Below, in pieces: positions 1-10,050 of a stretch of DNA of 64,000 nt. The position numbers and the translations under genes were made by a program. Each line of letters starts with the position of its first letter. Within the stretch, counting starts at the first letter, position 1. The stretch is from Chrysoporthe austroafricana (taxonomy: Eukaryota > Ascomycota > Sordariomycetes > Diaporthales > Cryphonectriaceae), in contig JYIP02000003.1 in the NCBI GenBank assembly GCA_001051155.2, positions 1,674,001 through 1,738,000 of the forward strand, in the 5' to 3' direction. Under the pieces are notes generated by a model, which was given only the letters and a program-made list of their open reading frames with translations, was not told where the DNA came from and ran no database searches.

Positions 1-242
1 TGCTAGACTTGGGGACCTTAGGAGTGTCAAGAGTCGTAAAATGTCCATGCTATTGGAAGTAGTTTGACGTGAGTTTTCGTGAGTTTTGAAGGCATGAATA
101 TGTGCCAGAAGAGCATATATATCTTTCACTAGAGGTTACGATTCTAATTTGTGCCGTCACAGGAGGCCGGACAGAAGTAGAAAGGAGCCGGCTAGGTCGA
201 GCTGAGACGTTCTGCCTAGACTTTGAAAAGTATCCCGAGGAC

Positions 243-3200
243 CTAGCAGTTCAGATAGATGGATCTAGCTGCAGGCACGGCTCCGTTTATACCAAAGAGG
301 TTCCTCAACTCGTGAATGGTCAAACGACCCGCGCCTTGTGCCCCCTCCTCGCTGAGAGCCGCGCTCACGAGCTTGCGCTTCTTTTCCTGCAGCTGCAGGA
401 TCCGATCTTCAACCGTATCGGCCACCAAAACCTTGTGAACATGGACATGCCTCTTCTGGCCGATCCGATGCGCTCTATCAACAGCTTGGTCCTCCACATA
501 TGGATTCCAGTGGGGCGCGAGCATGATTACATAGCTTGCAGCCGTGAGGTTCAGACCAGCGTTGCCAGCCATTAGACTGACAAGCAAGATCTCCACGTCG
601 GGGTCTTCCGAAAACTGCTTGACATTATCGTCTCGCTCGTTGAACGTCATGCTTCCATCATAGCGGAGGTAGCGGAAACCTTCATCCTGGAGAGGAATCT
701 CGAGAATATCAAGGAAAGATGTCCAGATGCTGAAGACGAGAGTCTTTTCCGTGGGATTGTCATCACGGATCGACCGAAGCAGCTCGAGAGTCACATCGAT
801 TTTGGCGCTGGGCTCGTATTCCTGACGGAGTTGGGCGACGTATTTGGCCTTGGCTGCTTTGCTTGTGGAAGCTGTTTTTCGCAGCTGGGCCAATGTCATG
901 TTCTTGCGGTTCTTCTTCGGCATTGATCCTGAGCTGCGGTGCTCTCGCGTTGCTGCGCCCTCCTCATCGCTCTTAATCCTCTTCCTGGGTGTGAGGGGTT
1001 GCTTATGATCTGGGTATTGTTTTCTCTTGACTGTGCTCTGCTCGGGGCCGTCTTTGTGGATAGATGCAAGACTCGGGTCTGGCTTCGTGATCAAGTCTCG
1101 TACAGATGACAAGGATGAATCGTCAGATTCTGAGTCAACGTCGGACCTAGCATTCTTGGCGGCTCTGTGGCGAGCAAGCACAATGCTCCAAGGATCGTCT
1201 GCATCGCCTAGGTCTTCTTCTTGGTCGCCCTCTATCATGGTGGTCTCTTCAGCACACTGAGATGCTCTGTCCGCTGGAGGTCGTTCTGTCTCATCGCTGC
1301 AGGCAAACGGGCGTGGGGACGGCGTGCGGCCAACGCAGGTCCTGAACTTCCTTTCAGCTCTATCGTCGTCCGCTTCTTCTTCACTATCCACCTGGGTTCC
1401 TTCGTCGGCATCGGAAGCAATGAAATCTTTGAGGCTATGCTCTTCATCGATCTCCTCGTGAGAGCTCTCACCCGAAGCGCAGCAGATATCCCTGTCCTCT
1501 GCATCTAAGGTCTCTACCCTATTTTCAGGCCCATCTGGCGTATGGGCCTCCAAAAAGTAACAGTGACAAATGATCTTCTTGGCATGAATCTCCGAATCAC
1601 AGTCATCATGTGGGCAAACTGTTTCCATCTCAGTATTGCCCAGGAGATTGCCTAGTTGAGACGGTTCCGCGCCTCTCCTGGCCTCGGTGGTAAGCTGCAT
1701 CATCCCGGAGAAACAATCCGTGCAGATATCATGACCACAAGGATAAATAATAATCGGGTCTTGCGTTGTCTCGTCGCAGAGCGGGCACTGAAGGTTGTCT
1801 TCATCAAAATCACCTCCACGGCTTTGCGATCTAACCTCATCGCGAGTTGAACCATTTGCTTGTCGTCCAGCTGAGCCTCATCGGGGATGCCACGATTCTT
1901 GATGAGATGGGGGTGACAGCATGTCTGTCGGAGGCGAAGAAGCAATACCAGAATAAAAGTATATACCTTGCTCAGTCTGCCTTGCTTCAGGTACTTGTTT
2001 AGACTTATTTGCTGTTTCTGTTCGAGGGCTCGATAGAAGGCTTCCTGGTCTGGGCTGAAGACAGCCGTGGTTTCAGAGACGGACAGCTGAGGCAGCGTGA
2101 TAATTGGCTCCCCGTCGAGGTAGCTCTCCTTCGTGCGGCGGAGGGTGATACTGCGGAACAACACTTGGAGTTTTCGCATCGCTGCAGCGTGGTCTTTCTC
2201 ATCCCAACTGCGAAGCGGACCATCGATGTCCTCGCTGAAGCGGTGCCAGTCATCGTAGGGCTTGATATGCAAGAAGTGAATCAGAGAGTAGATTTCTGCC
2301 GCGTTGTTCATGAACGGCGTTCCGGTCATGCACAGCCTGTACTCCGCATTGAGCTCGGCCACAGCTTTGGAGCACAGGGAATTCCGGTTCCTGATCTTGT
2401 GGGCTTCATCAAGGATGATTCGGTAAAACCTGTTCCCGCCACCGAAGAGCCGAGAACCTCGTCTACGGTTGTCTTCATACCTTCTATGTTCTGAAGCGAT
2501 CGTTTCGAACGTGGTGATCACAATGTCGAACTCGTAGAGCCTAGATACCTTCCGAGTACCCTTTTCTCGGCCATGGTAGATAAAGGTACTGAGTTTGTGA
2601 GCCGGTTTTACCTTGCTAGCAATTTCTCTTTCCCATTGCTTTAGCAGCGCCAGCGGGGCAACGATCAGAGTGGTCTTGGGGCCAGCCTGTGGCGGAGGAT
2701 CAGAGCCAAAGCCTCAATCGTCTTGCCGAGACCCATCGTATCTAAAGACAAAAAAACTCAACAAAGGGACGTTCCTGGGGAGAGACGAGAGGAATAGGGA
2801 GGAGTTTGGACGTATATCAGCCCGAAGAATTCATCCTACAGGCTGACAGCAATGGGAATAGTGAACTCAGGACCAGAAATGGTGACGTACCTGCCAGCAG
2901 ACCGCCCCGTTTGTGCCGGTCGTTTTCCTGGTCTTTGAGCCATTGTAGGGCTACCTTTTGGTGCTCCATCAGCTTGCAGGACATCTGTACAGGAGTGTAC
3001 ACCCGCTGCTCCTTTGGAATTTCGATCTCTGGCATCCGAAAGAGCTTGCGAATGTCTTCTTGGGTACGACGGCGAAGCTCAGCATCCTGAGCTCTAGCCT
3101 CCTCCATTGCGGTGTAGGGGTCGACTTGCTCTACAAGCAAAGGGCGTACCGGGCTCTGAGCCCGAAACGGCATCGGCGGTCTGTTCTCCGGAACAGACGC

Positions 3201-3584
3201 CCCTGAAGAGGGCAGCGGCGCACGGGCTAATAGCCTCGGCTCGTTAGAGTGACCGGAGACACTCCCTGGCGAGTGTTGTGGAAGCCCCCGAGAGTAAACC
3301 CAGAGTGCCCCAGTGCTTGGCCTCGTAGCACGTGAAGGAGGTCTATAACTGGGGCCAACGTTATCGTGCCTCGGAGTATGGTGACCTGACCTTGGCAGCA
3401 ATGTATTCACCCGCGAAGTCGCAGTAGATTTTGATGCCGCCTCGGGCTGCATACTTCGACGAAGTGTGGCCGCCGCGGACGGGGCAGTGGGTTGTTGGTT
3501 GAGCTCACTGGGAGGAACCGCGGAAAATGAACCGCGTTCTTTTTGAGTTTCTTTATTGTCTCGTCTAGATCTGCCGCGGTGCAT
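243..3584 (-). CDS. SNF2-family ATP-dependent helicase with RING finger (RAD5/RAD16/ULS1-like)
   Basis: Predicted DNA-dependent ATPase and RING-type ubiquitin or SUMO-directed ligase of the RAD5/RAD16/ULS1 group, acting in the nucleus in DNA repair or chromatin remodelling. The product is about 1064 residues. Exon 1 (3584-2891) has a disordered N-terminus and ends just before ATPase motif I. A 149-nt intron (2890-2742) splits DTMGLGKT. Exon 2 carries the DEAH box (IILDEAH), motif III (MTGTPF), a RING finger (CPLCDE, CGHDICTDC, then CPHDDC), an acidic linker, and the C-terminal helicase with SLMAGNAGLNL and DRAHRIGQ. The RING lying between the two helicase lobes is typical of this group. The frame changes twice, at about 2691 and 1813. 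In both places one extra base in a C or G run restores a continuous protein, so sequencing error is likely. The family is sure; the exact orthologue is not. Confidence 0.9.
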
Positions 3585-5003
3585 TTTGGCTTAACTAGGC
3601 GTGATGGGCCAGATGCGCTAGACTAGACGTAGGATTCGTAAGGAGGTGCGAGGCGTGGAACGCGTCACAAGACGCGCCGTAACGAGTTAGTTCAACAGAA
3701 GGTCAAGAGACAAGTATCCCACACAAGACCACTGCACTTCAAAAGAGAAGGTACCTATTGGTGACAAAACATTTATGTAATTGACCACGATTTCTTGCAA
3801 ACTCATCAAACGAGATCCAGAACAGTGTGGATTGCCAATACTGTCGATGTCGAGCCTTTGATGTCGCGAGTCGTGAACCTACCGCGGGAACGCCAATCCA
3901 GGGGATCTGGCGCATCCTCACGTGAGAGCAGGGTACTCCCTGCAGAGCTTGTGGCCCATCGGCAACTCAGCGCTGCTTCTGTGATTCTCACCACAAGCGC
4001 GTCCCAGAGCTCTTTGATAGCGCGCATGTCTGTTGAAGCTGTTTCTCATCCGAAGTTGGCTCGAATAGCCAATTAATCATATCAGCAACCCGGATGAGCG
4101 AGGTGTACACTTCAGCCAACGCTGTATAGTTCAGGCCTTGGTTCACATGTGATGTACCATCGCAAGCCGTGTCACAGACCTTGGGACGTGAGCGACATGC
4201 AGGGCGGCAGCAAGTTTCGTTTGTGTTATTTAGCAATGGGATCACTCAATGTTGTATCCAACAATACCTGAGACCCCGTTATATCTCTTCACGAACCTAA
4301 CTTGGAAGTTTGAGACCAGGCCCTCCCCTTTCAAATTCTCACCATGGCCGTTGTTAGCACACCCAACCAAAATACACAATACATCCCTGCTGGAGACCAC
4401 GTCCTCAGAAAACCCTTCCGGTCCAATTCGGATGGCATTTCGGTCTTTAGAAGCCAGTGGCAGCCTTCGGGGTTCAAAAAGAGATAGTCTCCACTTCTTG
4501 TCTGAGAGAGGAAGCTGCCGGAGTGGGCGAAACCGACAAGCCAACGGGGCAGACCAATGAACAAAAGAGAGGCCCACGAACCGTGAGTCCAAAATGCGAA
4601 ATATGATCACCTCGCTGAGAATCACGCGTCAACTGTGAATTGTACGTGGCAGGTGTTATCCGTCTGCGAGGCGCGCAGAGCAAAGGTGTTCTTCAGTCAT
4701 TATACAAGTCCGGCTTCTGCTTCCGGGTTCTTCTGGCCAATCCTCCACAGACGAGCGAAGATGTGCCCACGGGCTTGAAAAGGACCACAATTCTCGTCCA
4801 TTTGTGGCAGGCAGACTTGGTGCGGAAGAAACATACTGACCTTGACCTTGTGTGTTGCCTGATTTAGCTTCTATCCCGGTCGTCGACGACGGACGTTGAT
4901 GGATCGCTGTTAAATAATAAGAATAGGGAGCTAGTTAGCCAATTTATCTCCTCTCCTCTTGTCTTTCTCATCAACCGATCCGCCATTTTTCGGCCTGCCC
5001 AGC
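3585..5003. other. Intergenic region, no supported gene
   Basis: Lies between the start of the SNF2 gene and the start of the aspartic protease, so it holds the upstream regions of both. The open frames here are short, overlap on both strands and show no recognisable domain or splice-linked continuation. No RNA gene was recognised. Confidence 0.6.
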
Positions 5004-6532
5004 ATGAAGTTAGTCACCGTGCTGTCGCTCGTTGCGGGGGCGCTGGCACTGCCAGCTACTACGACGTCCTTGAAGGCTGCGCCCTCATCCCCCAGGAAAG
5101 TGTCCATGGGAAAGAAGTATCTCATCACTCGGTCCGACGGCTCAGCAAATATTCCTGGCATCTTCGCATCTCTGAATCACACCCTTGCCAAATGGGGATC
5201 GCCGATGCTGCCCTACTATGCGCCGGTAGCTGAACAGCAGGCTGCCACAGCCTTAGCTAGTCGCATGGCCAGGCGTCAGTCGTACGAGGCATTGACTGAC
5301 CAGTACGAAGGAACCTCGGAGGATGCAGCGTACTATGGCCCCGTCGTTGTCGGCGCGGACGATGGCCATCCTCAGACCTTTCAGCTGATTTTCGACACGG
5401 GCTCGTCCGACATCTGGGTCCCTGGGCCGGACTGTGGTATTTTGGATGGCTGTGTTCACCCCCTTGACCCGAAATATGATGAAGGTGGCACAGCACTGGG
5501 TACCAACACGTCCATCCAGTATGGTTCGGGCTCGACTGAAGGCGCAAACTACATCGACGACGTGACGGTTGCCGGGCTCACGTCCCCGAACCAGACATTC
5601 TTCGCTGTCTACTCGGCGTATGGTTTCGAAGAAATCGATGCCGACGGAATTTGTGGCATGGCCTTCTCGTCTATCGCTCAGGACAACGGCACGACCTTCT
5701 TCGAGAATCTGATTGCGGAGGGCGCCGTTGATGCTGAGGAATTCGGTTTCTACCTCGGCCGCATCGCATCCGGTACCGAAGATGACTCGGAGATGGCCCT
5801 GGGAGGGCGCGATAGTACTAAGTATACTGGTAATTTCACGACTGTCCCAGTCACGTCGGAGACATACTGGCAAGTCGCTCTTGACAAAGTGACGGTGGAC
5901 GGAAAGACTGGCGGCATCAACACCCCTGGCCAGGCTGCTATCGATACAGGGACAACGACGGTTGTTGCCCCGACGACTGCGGCCAAGGAAATCATGGCAA
6001 AGATCCCGGGTACCTACGGTGTTCCCCTCGACGGCGAGATCATCTAGTAAGCCATTCCGTCAGAATCAGCGCCCGGATCCTTAGAATACTGACCATGTCC
6101 TTGTGTCACGCAGCATTTTTCCGTGCAACACATCCGATTCCTACATCCCGGCCATCGAGTTCGCCGGTGAGAGCTTCCAGATCAACCCGCTCGACTTCAA
6201 CCTCGGCGCCATCTCGGACGAAGACATTGTGGACCTCGCCTTGGGCAACCAGACCATCGTTGAAGAAATCTACGCGAACGCTGCTATTTCCGCGAGTGGC
6301 CTGTCTAATTACTGTATCAGTGGTCTCATCGGGGCGGACCTGACTGATATCGAGAATCTGTACGTTGTCGGCGATGTATTTATCAAGAACGTAAGCAAAA
6401 CCTCTCCCAAGCCTTTGCCACGCTGCAGACTGTTAACAAGATTGCATGAAGTGGTACACTGTGATGTCATACGATGCCAGCTCTGGAAGTCCTGCTGTTC
6501 TCTTTGCAGCTAGCATTGGTCAAGATTCGTGA
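5004..6532 (+). CDS. Secreted pepsin-like aspartic protease (family A1)
   Basis: Three exons (5004-6046, 6114-6390, 6452-6532) encode 466 residues; both introns (67 and 61 nt) have GT..AG ends and keep the frame. An ATG 45 nt upstream is open, but the chosen start gives a clean signal peptide (MKLVTVLSLVAGALALP). A propeptide follows and probably ends at the dibasic site Arg90-Arg91. Both catalytic aspartates are present: Asp131 in FDTGSSDIW and Asp314 in IDTGTTTV. The protein ends in a soluble C-terminus without a serine/threonine-rich or GPI tail, so it should be secreted as an extracellular endopeptidase. The product begins to resemble pepsin at about residue 108 (YYGPVVVG). A Fot1/Pot2-like transposon sits 183 bp past the stop codon and may affect transcript termination. 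Confidence 0.92.
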
Positions 6533-6715
6533 ACATGTCTCACGTATGGCGGAGGGTAGTTTGCAGAATGGACTTCGCAAAAAGTTATGGGAAACGAAAA
6601 TACATATGGTAATGAGGTGTAGAAATTTCAGCATAGTTCCAAATTTACAGGCAATCCAAGGGCGTAATATGATCATCTCCAGCGTTTTCAAGCTGAGTCC
6701 GCACCGGACCACTTA

Positions 6716-6764
6716 AGTTAAAGCACCCCCTACCTGTCCACCCCTACCTGTCCACCCTGGCGCC
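6716..6764. repeat. Left terminal inverted repeat of the Fot1/Pot2-like element
   Basis: A 49-bp terminus starting AGTTAAAGC and ending CTGGCGCC, with two copies of the CCCCTACCTGTCCACC motif in direct orientation. It is the inverted counterpart of 8515-8583 but one internal repeat unit shorter. Confidence 0.9.
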
Positions 6765-6813
6765 CCCCCCCAAATTTCACACACATATTTCACTCCTTCG
6801 TTTTCTCAACCAC

Positions 6814-8412
6814 CTAAGCAACTATTATACAGTCTCCTTCAGCTATACCTATTTCGACCTCGCTCTCTTTATCTATAGCATTCCCGTCGCGATTGGCCTT
6901 GATCTGAGCCTTCTGGATAGCTTCGATATTAACGAACTTCGAATTCGGACTAGTATCAACCTTTCTTCTTTTCGACAGCTCTCTAGCTGCATTTTGAGCT
7001 TCCAGAATCTGAATTTTTCGCTGATCCCTTGCCTGTACCAGGTCCCTCTCCTCCCACCCTTTGATTATCTTTCTGAAGAGCGTTCGGGCTATTGGCGTAG
7101 GTTCCGTCAGCCTCTGAATCTCGCGAACTTGGGCCCTCAACTCCGTAGTCTTCCTAGGGGTCGAATATTTATCTGGATGGCTCCAAATTGCTGGCGGTTG
7201 ATCTTCCGAAACTGATAAAGGTTCCCAGGCTAATATTGACTGGCTGGGGGGTTGCTGACTGGCGCTCGAGACCACAAGAGGGCTCATTATCGGCTTTGCC
7301 ACAGAAACTGGCCATAGACCAGTAGCCTTCCACCCTAACCGAATATTTTGCTTGGAAAGGCTATTAATGCGTGCTAGGCGATAGTTCTCGAGAAATATTC
7401 GCTTGCTAGCTACGCTAGTATCGTTCCAATCTAGCAAGCCGATCCTTTTTCTATATGCCCTCTTTAAAGACGAGAAGATTCCTAGATCAAGAGGCTGGAG
7501 AATGTATAAAGCATAGGGAGGTAGGTAAATCAGCCGAATATTGTTCAGGAAATAAAGCTATATAAACTCTTCAGTTGTATGGCTGCCATGGCTATCCAGA
7601 ATTAGTAGTCTGGTTTCCCTAGAGTCTTTTGGCTGGCTAGCTGGAATAAAGATCTTTTTTAGCTATTCAAGAGCTATATTATTATTCGTCCAGCCATTTT
7701 CAGTAGCAGTGAAATGCCATTCCCTGAAAGGTTCCGTATCGAGAGGAAACCATTATTGCTAGACCGTTTTCCCTTTAAAAATTATAAGAGGGGGTAGATA
7801 GTTGCCTTAAGCCGATATGCATTCGAGAAACGAAGTCCAGATACGTAATCCGGGTTATTTTCTCTGTATTGAACGGCTTTGAGAGCCTCCGAGAACCAGG
7901 CCGTTATCTCCTTAGCCTTCCATTATTCCTGCTTCGTCCATATTCTACCTGTTAGCTGGTTTTATCAAGCTTATTTCTGGCTGGTTAAGGAGCTGGAACC
8001 AAGGCCGGATTATTTCTATTGTGGCTCTATTTATACGGTTTGAAGAGATCCGTCTGGCCCTTAGGGTCTTAAGGATCGGATTGCGCCGTAAAAAGCTTGC
8101 CAGCCAGTTTTTTCCCAAAGGCTGAAAGTCGCCTTTGATTGTAAGGATTCGTTGAGCAAAAGCTTTCAACTCTTGATAGGTCGGAGCAAAGCCCACAGCA
8201 GCCTGGCCAATAGCCCAGAGGGCTAGTTCTCTTTCCTGAACGGTAGAGAGCCTCTGAGCTGCTTCCTGAGCGATTGGACGTGATAAGGAGCCTGCAAAGC
8301 GAAGCCGAAAAGTAGCCCTTGGAATACCATATTCGGAGGAGGCGGCTCGCTGAGATACGCCAGCCCTGACCGCAATAATGACCCGTTGAATGTCGCCTTC
8401 TGTATAGACCAT
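6814..8412 (-). pseudogene. Fot1/Pot2-like transposase, seven in-frame stops
   Basis: A single 533-codon frame from ATG at 8412 to the stop at 6814. The N-terminal part (about residues 1-155) is a Psq-type helix-turn-helix followed by a CENP-B/Tc5-like DNA-binding domain. The rest is the DDE-superfamily core, with all three acidic residues still visible in NMDEAG, LILDSHGSHT and LQPLDLGIF. Stops interrupt the frame at 7945, 7912, 7855, 7807, 7759, 7663 and 7558 (lowest base of each codon). Several replace an expected Trp (TGG to TAG) or Gln (CAA/CAG to TAA/TAG). These are C-to-T transitions on one strand or the other and fit RIP. No insertion or deletion is needed, so inactivation was by point mutation only. 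Confidence 0.9.
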
Positions 8413-8514
8413 CTTTAATTATCGATGGAGGTTTTCTGAAAAAATGAAGAAATCTCGATAAGAATTCGTTGAGAAAAAAAGGAATGTTAAGGGATAAGTC
8501 GAAATGGCGGTATG

Positions 8515-8583
8515 GGCGCCAGGGTGGACAGGTAGGGGGGGTGGACAGGTAGGGGGGGTGGACAGGTAGGGGGTGCTTTAACT
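8515..8583. repeat. Right terminal inverted repeat of the Fot1/Pot2-like element
   Basis: A 69-bp terminus whose reverse complement starts AGTTAAAGC and ends CTGGCGCC, like the left end, but with three copies of the CCCCTACCTGTCCACC motif. The spacer C runs also differ slightly from the left end. Confidence 0.9.
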
Positions 8584-8585
8584 TA

Positions 8586-9003
8586 TAGGCGCCATCTCAA
8601 CAACATCCGAGGAAGATCAACGAGGTCTCCTACTTGTATGACCATAGAGACAGCTTGCTGCCGTACAGCTTATTGCGAGCAGATATAGAGAGATACGACT
8701 CAGCTTGATTGCAATAATGCGACATGATTTTAAGACTCTCTCAACTCTGTGGGGATAGAGCGAGTCTATGAAACCACTTCGCCTATCTCGCTTCGCTTCG
8801 TACAGTCTAGCTTTCATCACTTTGTGTATTTTTCATCGTTCAGGCTAGGGCGTGTATATCCATGTACATATAATTAGAGTCACTGTTCATTAATTCGAAA
8901 ATTGGTAAAACTTCCATCGTATAGCAGATACTAGGACGAGTCGGACTAATACTAATAGAGGCTCTTCGATTAGTGCACAGTCTAGTTAGTTAGTATCTAC
9001 GAA
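8586..9003. other. Intergenic region between transposon and SET gene
   Basis: About 420 bp holding the 3' flank of the SET-domain gene. Nothing recognisable is seen. Confidence 0.5.
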
Positions 9004-10050
9004 TTATCCGTCTTCCGATCCACCCTCAACCCAAGGACCACATCTCTTGCACTGACAAACAAAACCCCAGCGACGTAGTCTCCTGCGGCGCTCATTGACG
9101 GGTTCATCAAGCTGACCTATGTATGAGATCGTTATCTCCTCGCCCGGTTGGATGAGTGTTCTGGCTCGGACCTCCATAACTCCTGCAAGACGACCAGTAT
9201 CCCATGCTGCATTGGGCTCACACGAGTGATTGATCCGACTGAACATCAGAAATAGACCGTCACCAACCTCGTGCTCTCCAGGTCTCTGAAGCGACCACGT
9301 AGAGTCAGGTTCATAGAGTGTAGCGGCGTTCGTGTAAAAGACCCGCAAGGCATCCTGCAGCCTCAGCGACTCTCTCCATGAGAGCCGACAGCCATCCGCG
9401 TGGTAGACCTCTTCTCTCAATATATTTCCATAGTAACTCATCAGGGGAGGGGACAGGACTTGTTTCCCCTGAAGGCTGAACACCTCTCTTTGCAAACGAG
9501 GCGACAAACTGAACACCTGTCCAACGAAACTTTGCAAGTCCCGGGCACCAAACCTCCAACCACCCTTCTTGCCTTGATTACCACACGCTATGACAGTCTT
9601 TTCCTCCAGGATCTTGCTGCCAATGGGTATGGCCTCTGTTGCGAAGAGGCCTATGCCCTTGCCGGGGCTGTGCGACAATTTGTATAACGGCCTCTTATCT
9701 TCCCGCTCTTCGTCCTGGATTATAAGATCGCTGAGGGTGGTATTCTGGTTAGTGAGACGAGTATCTGAGTTGTGAATACTGGATAGTAAGTAAAGCGCTC
9801 GTTTGCATTCAGGTACGAGGAAGGGCATGTTTTGGATGTTCACAGCCTCACCTCGAAATCGTTTGAGTGGATCTGTCCGAGCGATTTCGGACCAGCTAGA
9901 TGTATCCTGAGATAGCGAGGCGTCGAGTCGAGGAGGCAATGGTCGAGTGTAATAGTGTTGAAGGCCAAAGAATGAAGCATTCAATGAAATCAGTCCTACA
10001 GCAAGTGGCTTCACAAGCCGGCCAGCCATCTCCAGTGCTGGACGGATCAT
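9004..10050 (-). CDS. SET-domain protein (putative lysine methyltransferase)
   Basis: Intronless, 348 residues. The SET fold is visible from the N-flank KGIGLFAT (131-138) to NHSCEPN (274-280), EEITISY (304-310) and a post-SET zinc site CQCKRC (332-337). NHS/C and the GEEITISY segment form the S-adenosylmethionine pocket and knot of the family, so the residues needed for methyl transfer are present. The region between the two SET halves is longer than in histone methyltransferases, like SMYD/SET5-type or unclassified fungal SET proteins. The substrate, histone or not, cannot be told. Residues 14-30 are hydrophobic and could be a membrane anchor or mitochondrial presequence if the first ATG is used; starting at the Met at residue 8 is possible. 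The gene is isolated, with no partner in its neighbourhood. Confidence 0.88.
   Translation of the reverse strand: MIRPALEMAGRLVKPLAVGLISLNASFFGLQHYYTRPLPPRLDASLSQDTSSWSEIARTDPLKRFRGEAVNIQNMPFLVPECKRALYLLSSIHNSDTRLTNQNTTLSDLIIQDEEREDKRPLYKLSHSPGKGIGLFATEAIPIGSKILEEKTVIACGNQGKKGGWRFGARDLQSFVGQVFSLSPRLQREVFSLQGKQVLSPPLMSYYGNILREEVYHADGCRLSWRESLRLQDALRVFYTNAATLYEPDSTWSLQRPGEHEVGDGLFLMFSRINHSCEPNAAWDTGRLAGVMEVRARTLIQPGEEITISYIGQLDEPVNERRRRLRRWGFVCQCKRCGPWVEGGSEDG

Larger units (their letters stand above)
6716..8583 (-). mobile_element. Fot1/Pot2-like DNA transposon (Tc1/mariner superfamily, pogo group), inactivated
   Basis: A complete 1868-bp element. It is bounded by TA dinucleotides (6714-6715 and 8584-8585), as expected for target-site duplication in this superfamily. 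Both ends begin AGTTAAAGCACC and contain direct repeats of the motif CCCCTACCTGTCCACC. The interior holds one 533-codon transposase frame on the minus strand. Length, TA target, repeat-bearing terminal inverted repeats and transposase size all match the Fot1/Pot2 family of filamentous fungi. Seven in-frame stops make it non-autonomous. It could still be mobilised in trans if a related transposase exists elsewhere, since the ends look intact. Confidence 0.92.

Noticed and set aside
5253..5873. 206-codon minus-strand frame
   Set aside because: Antisense shadow of the aspartic protease.
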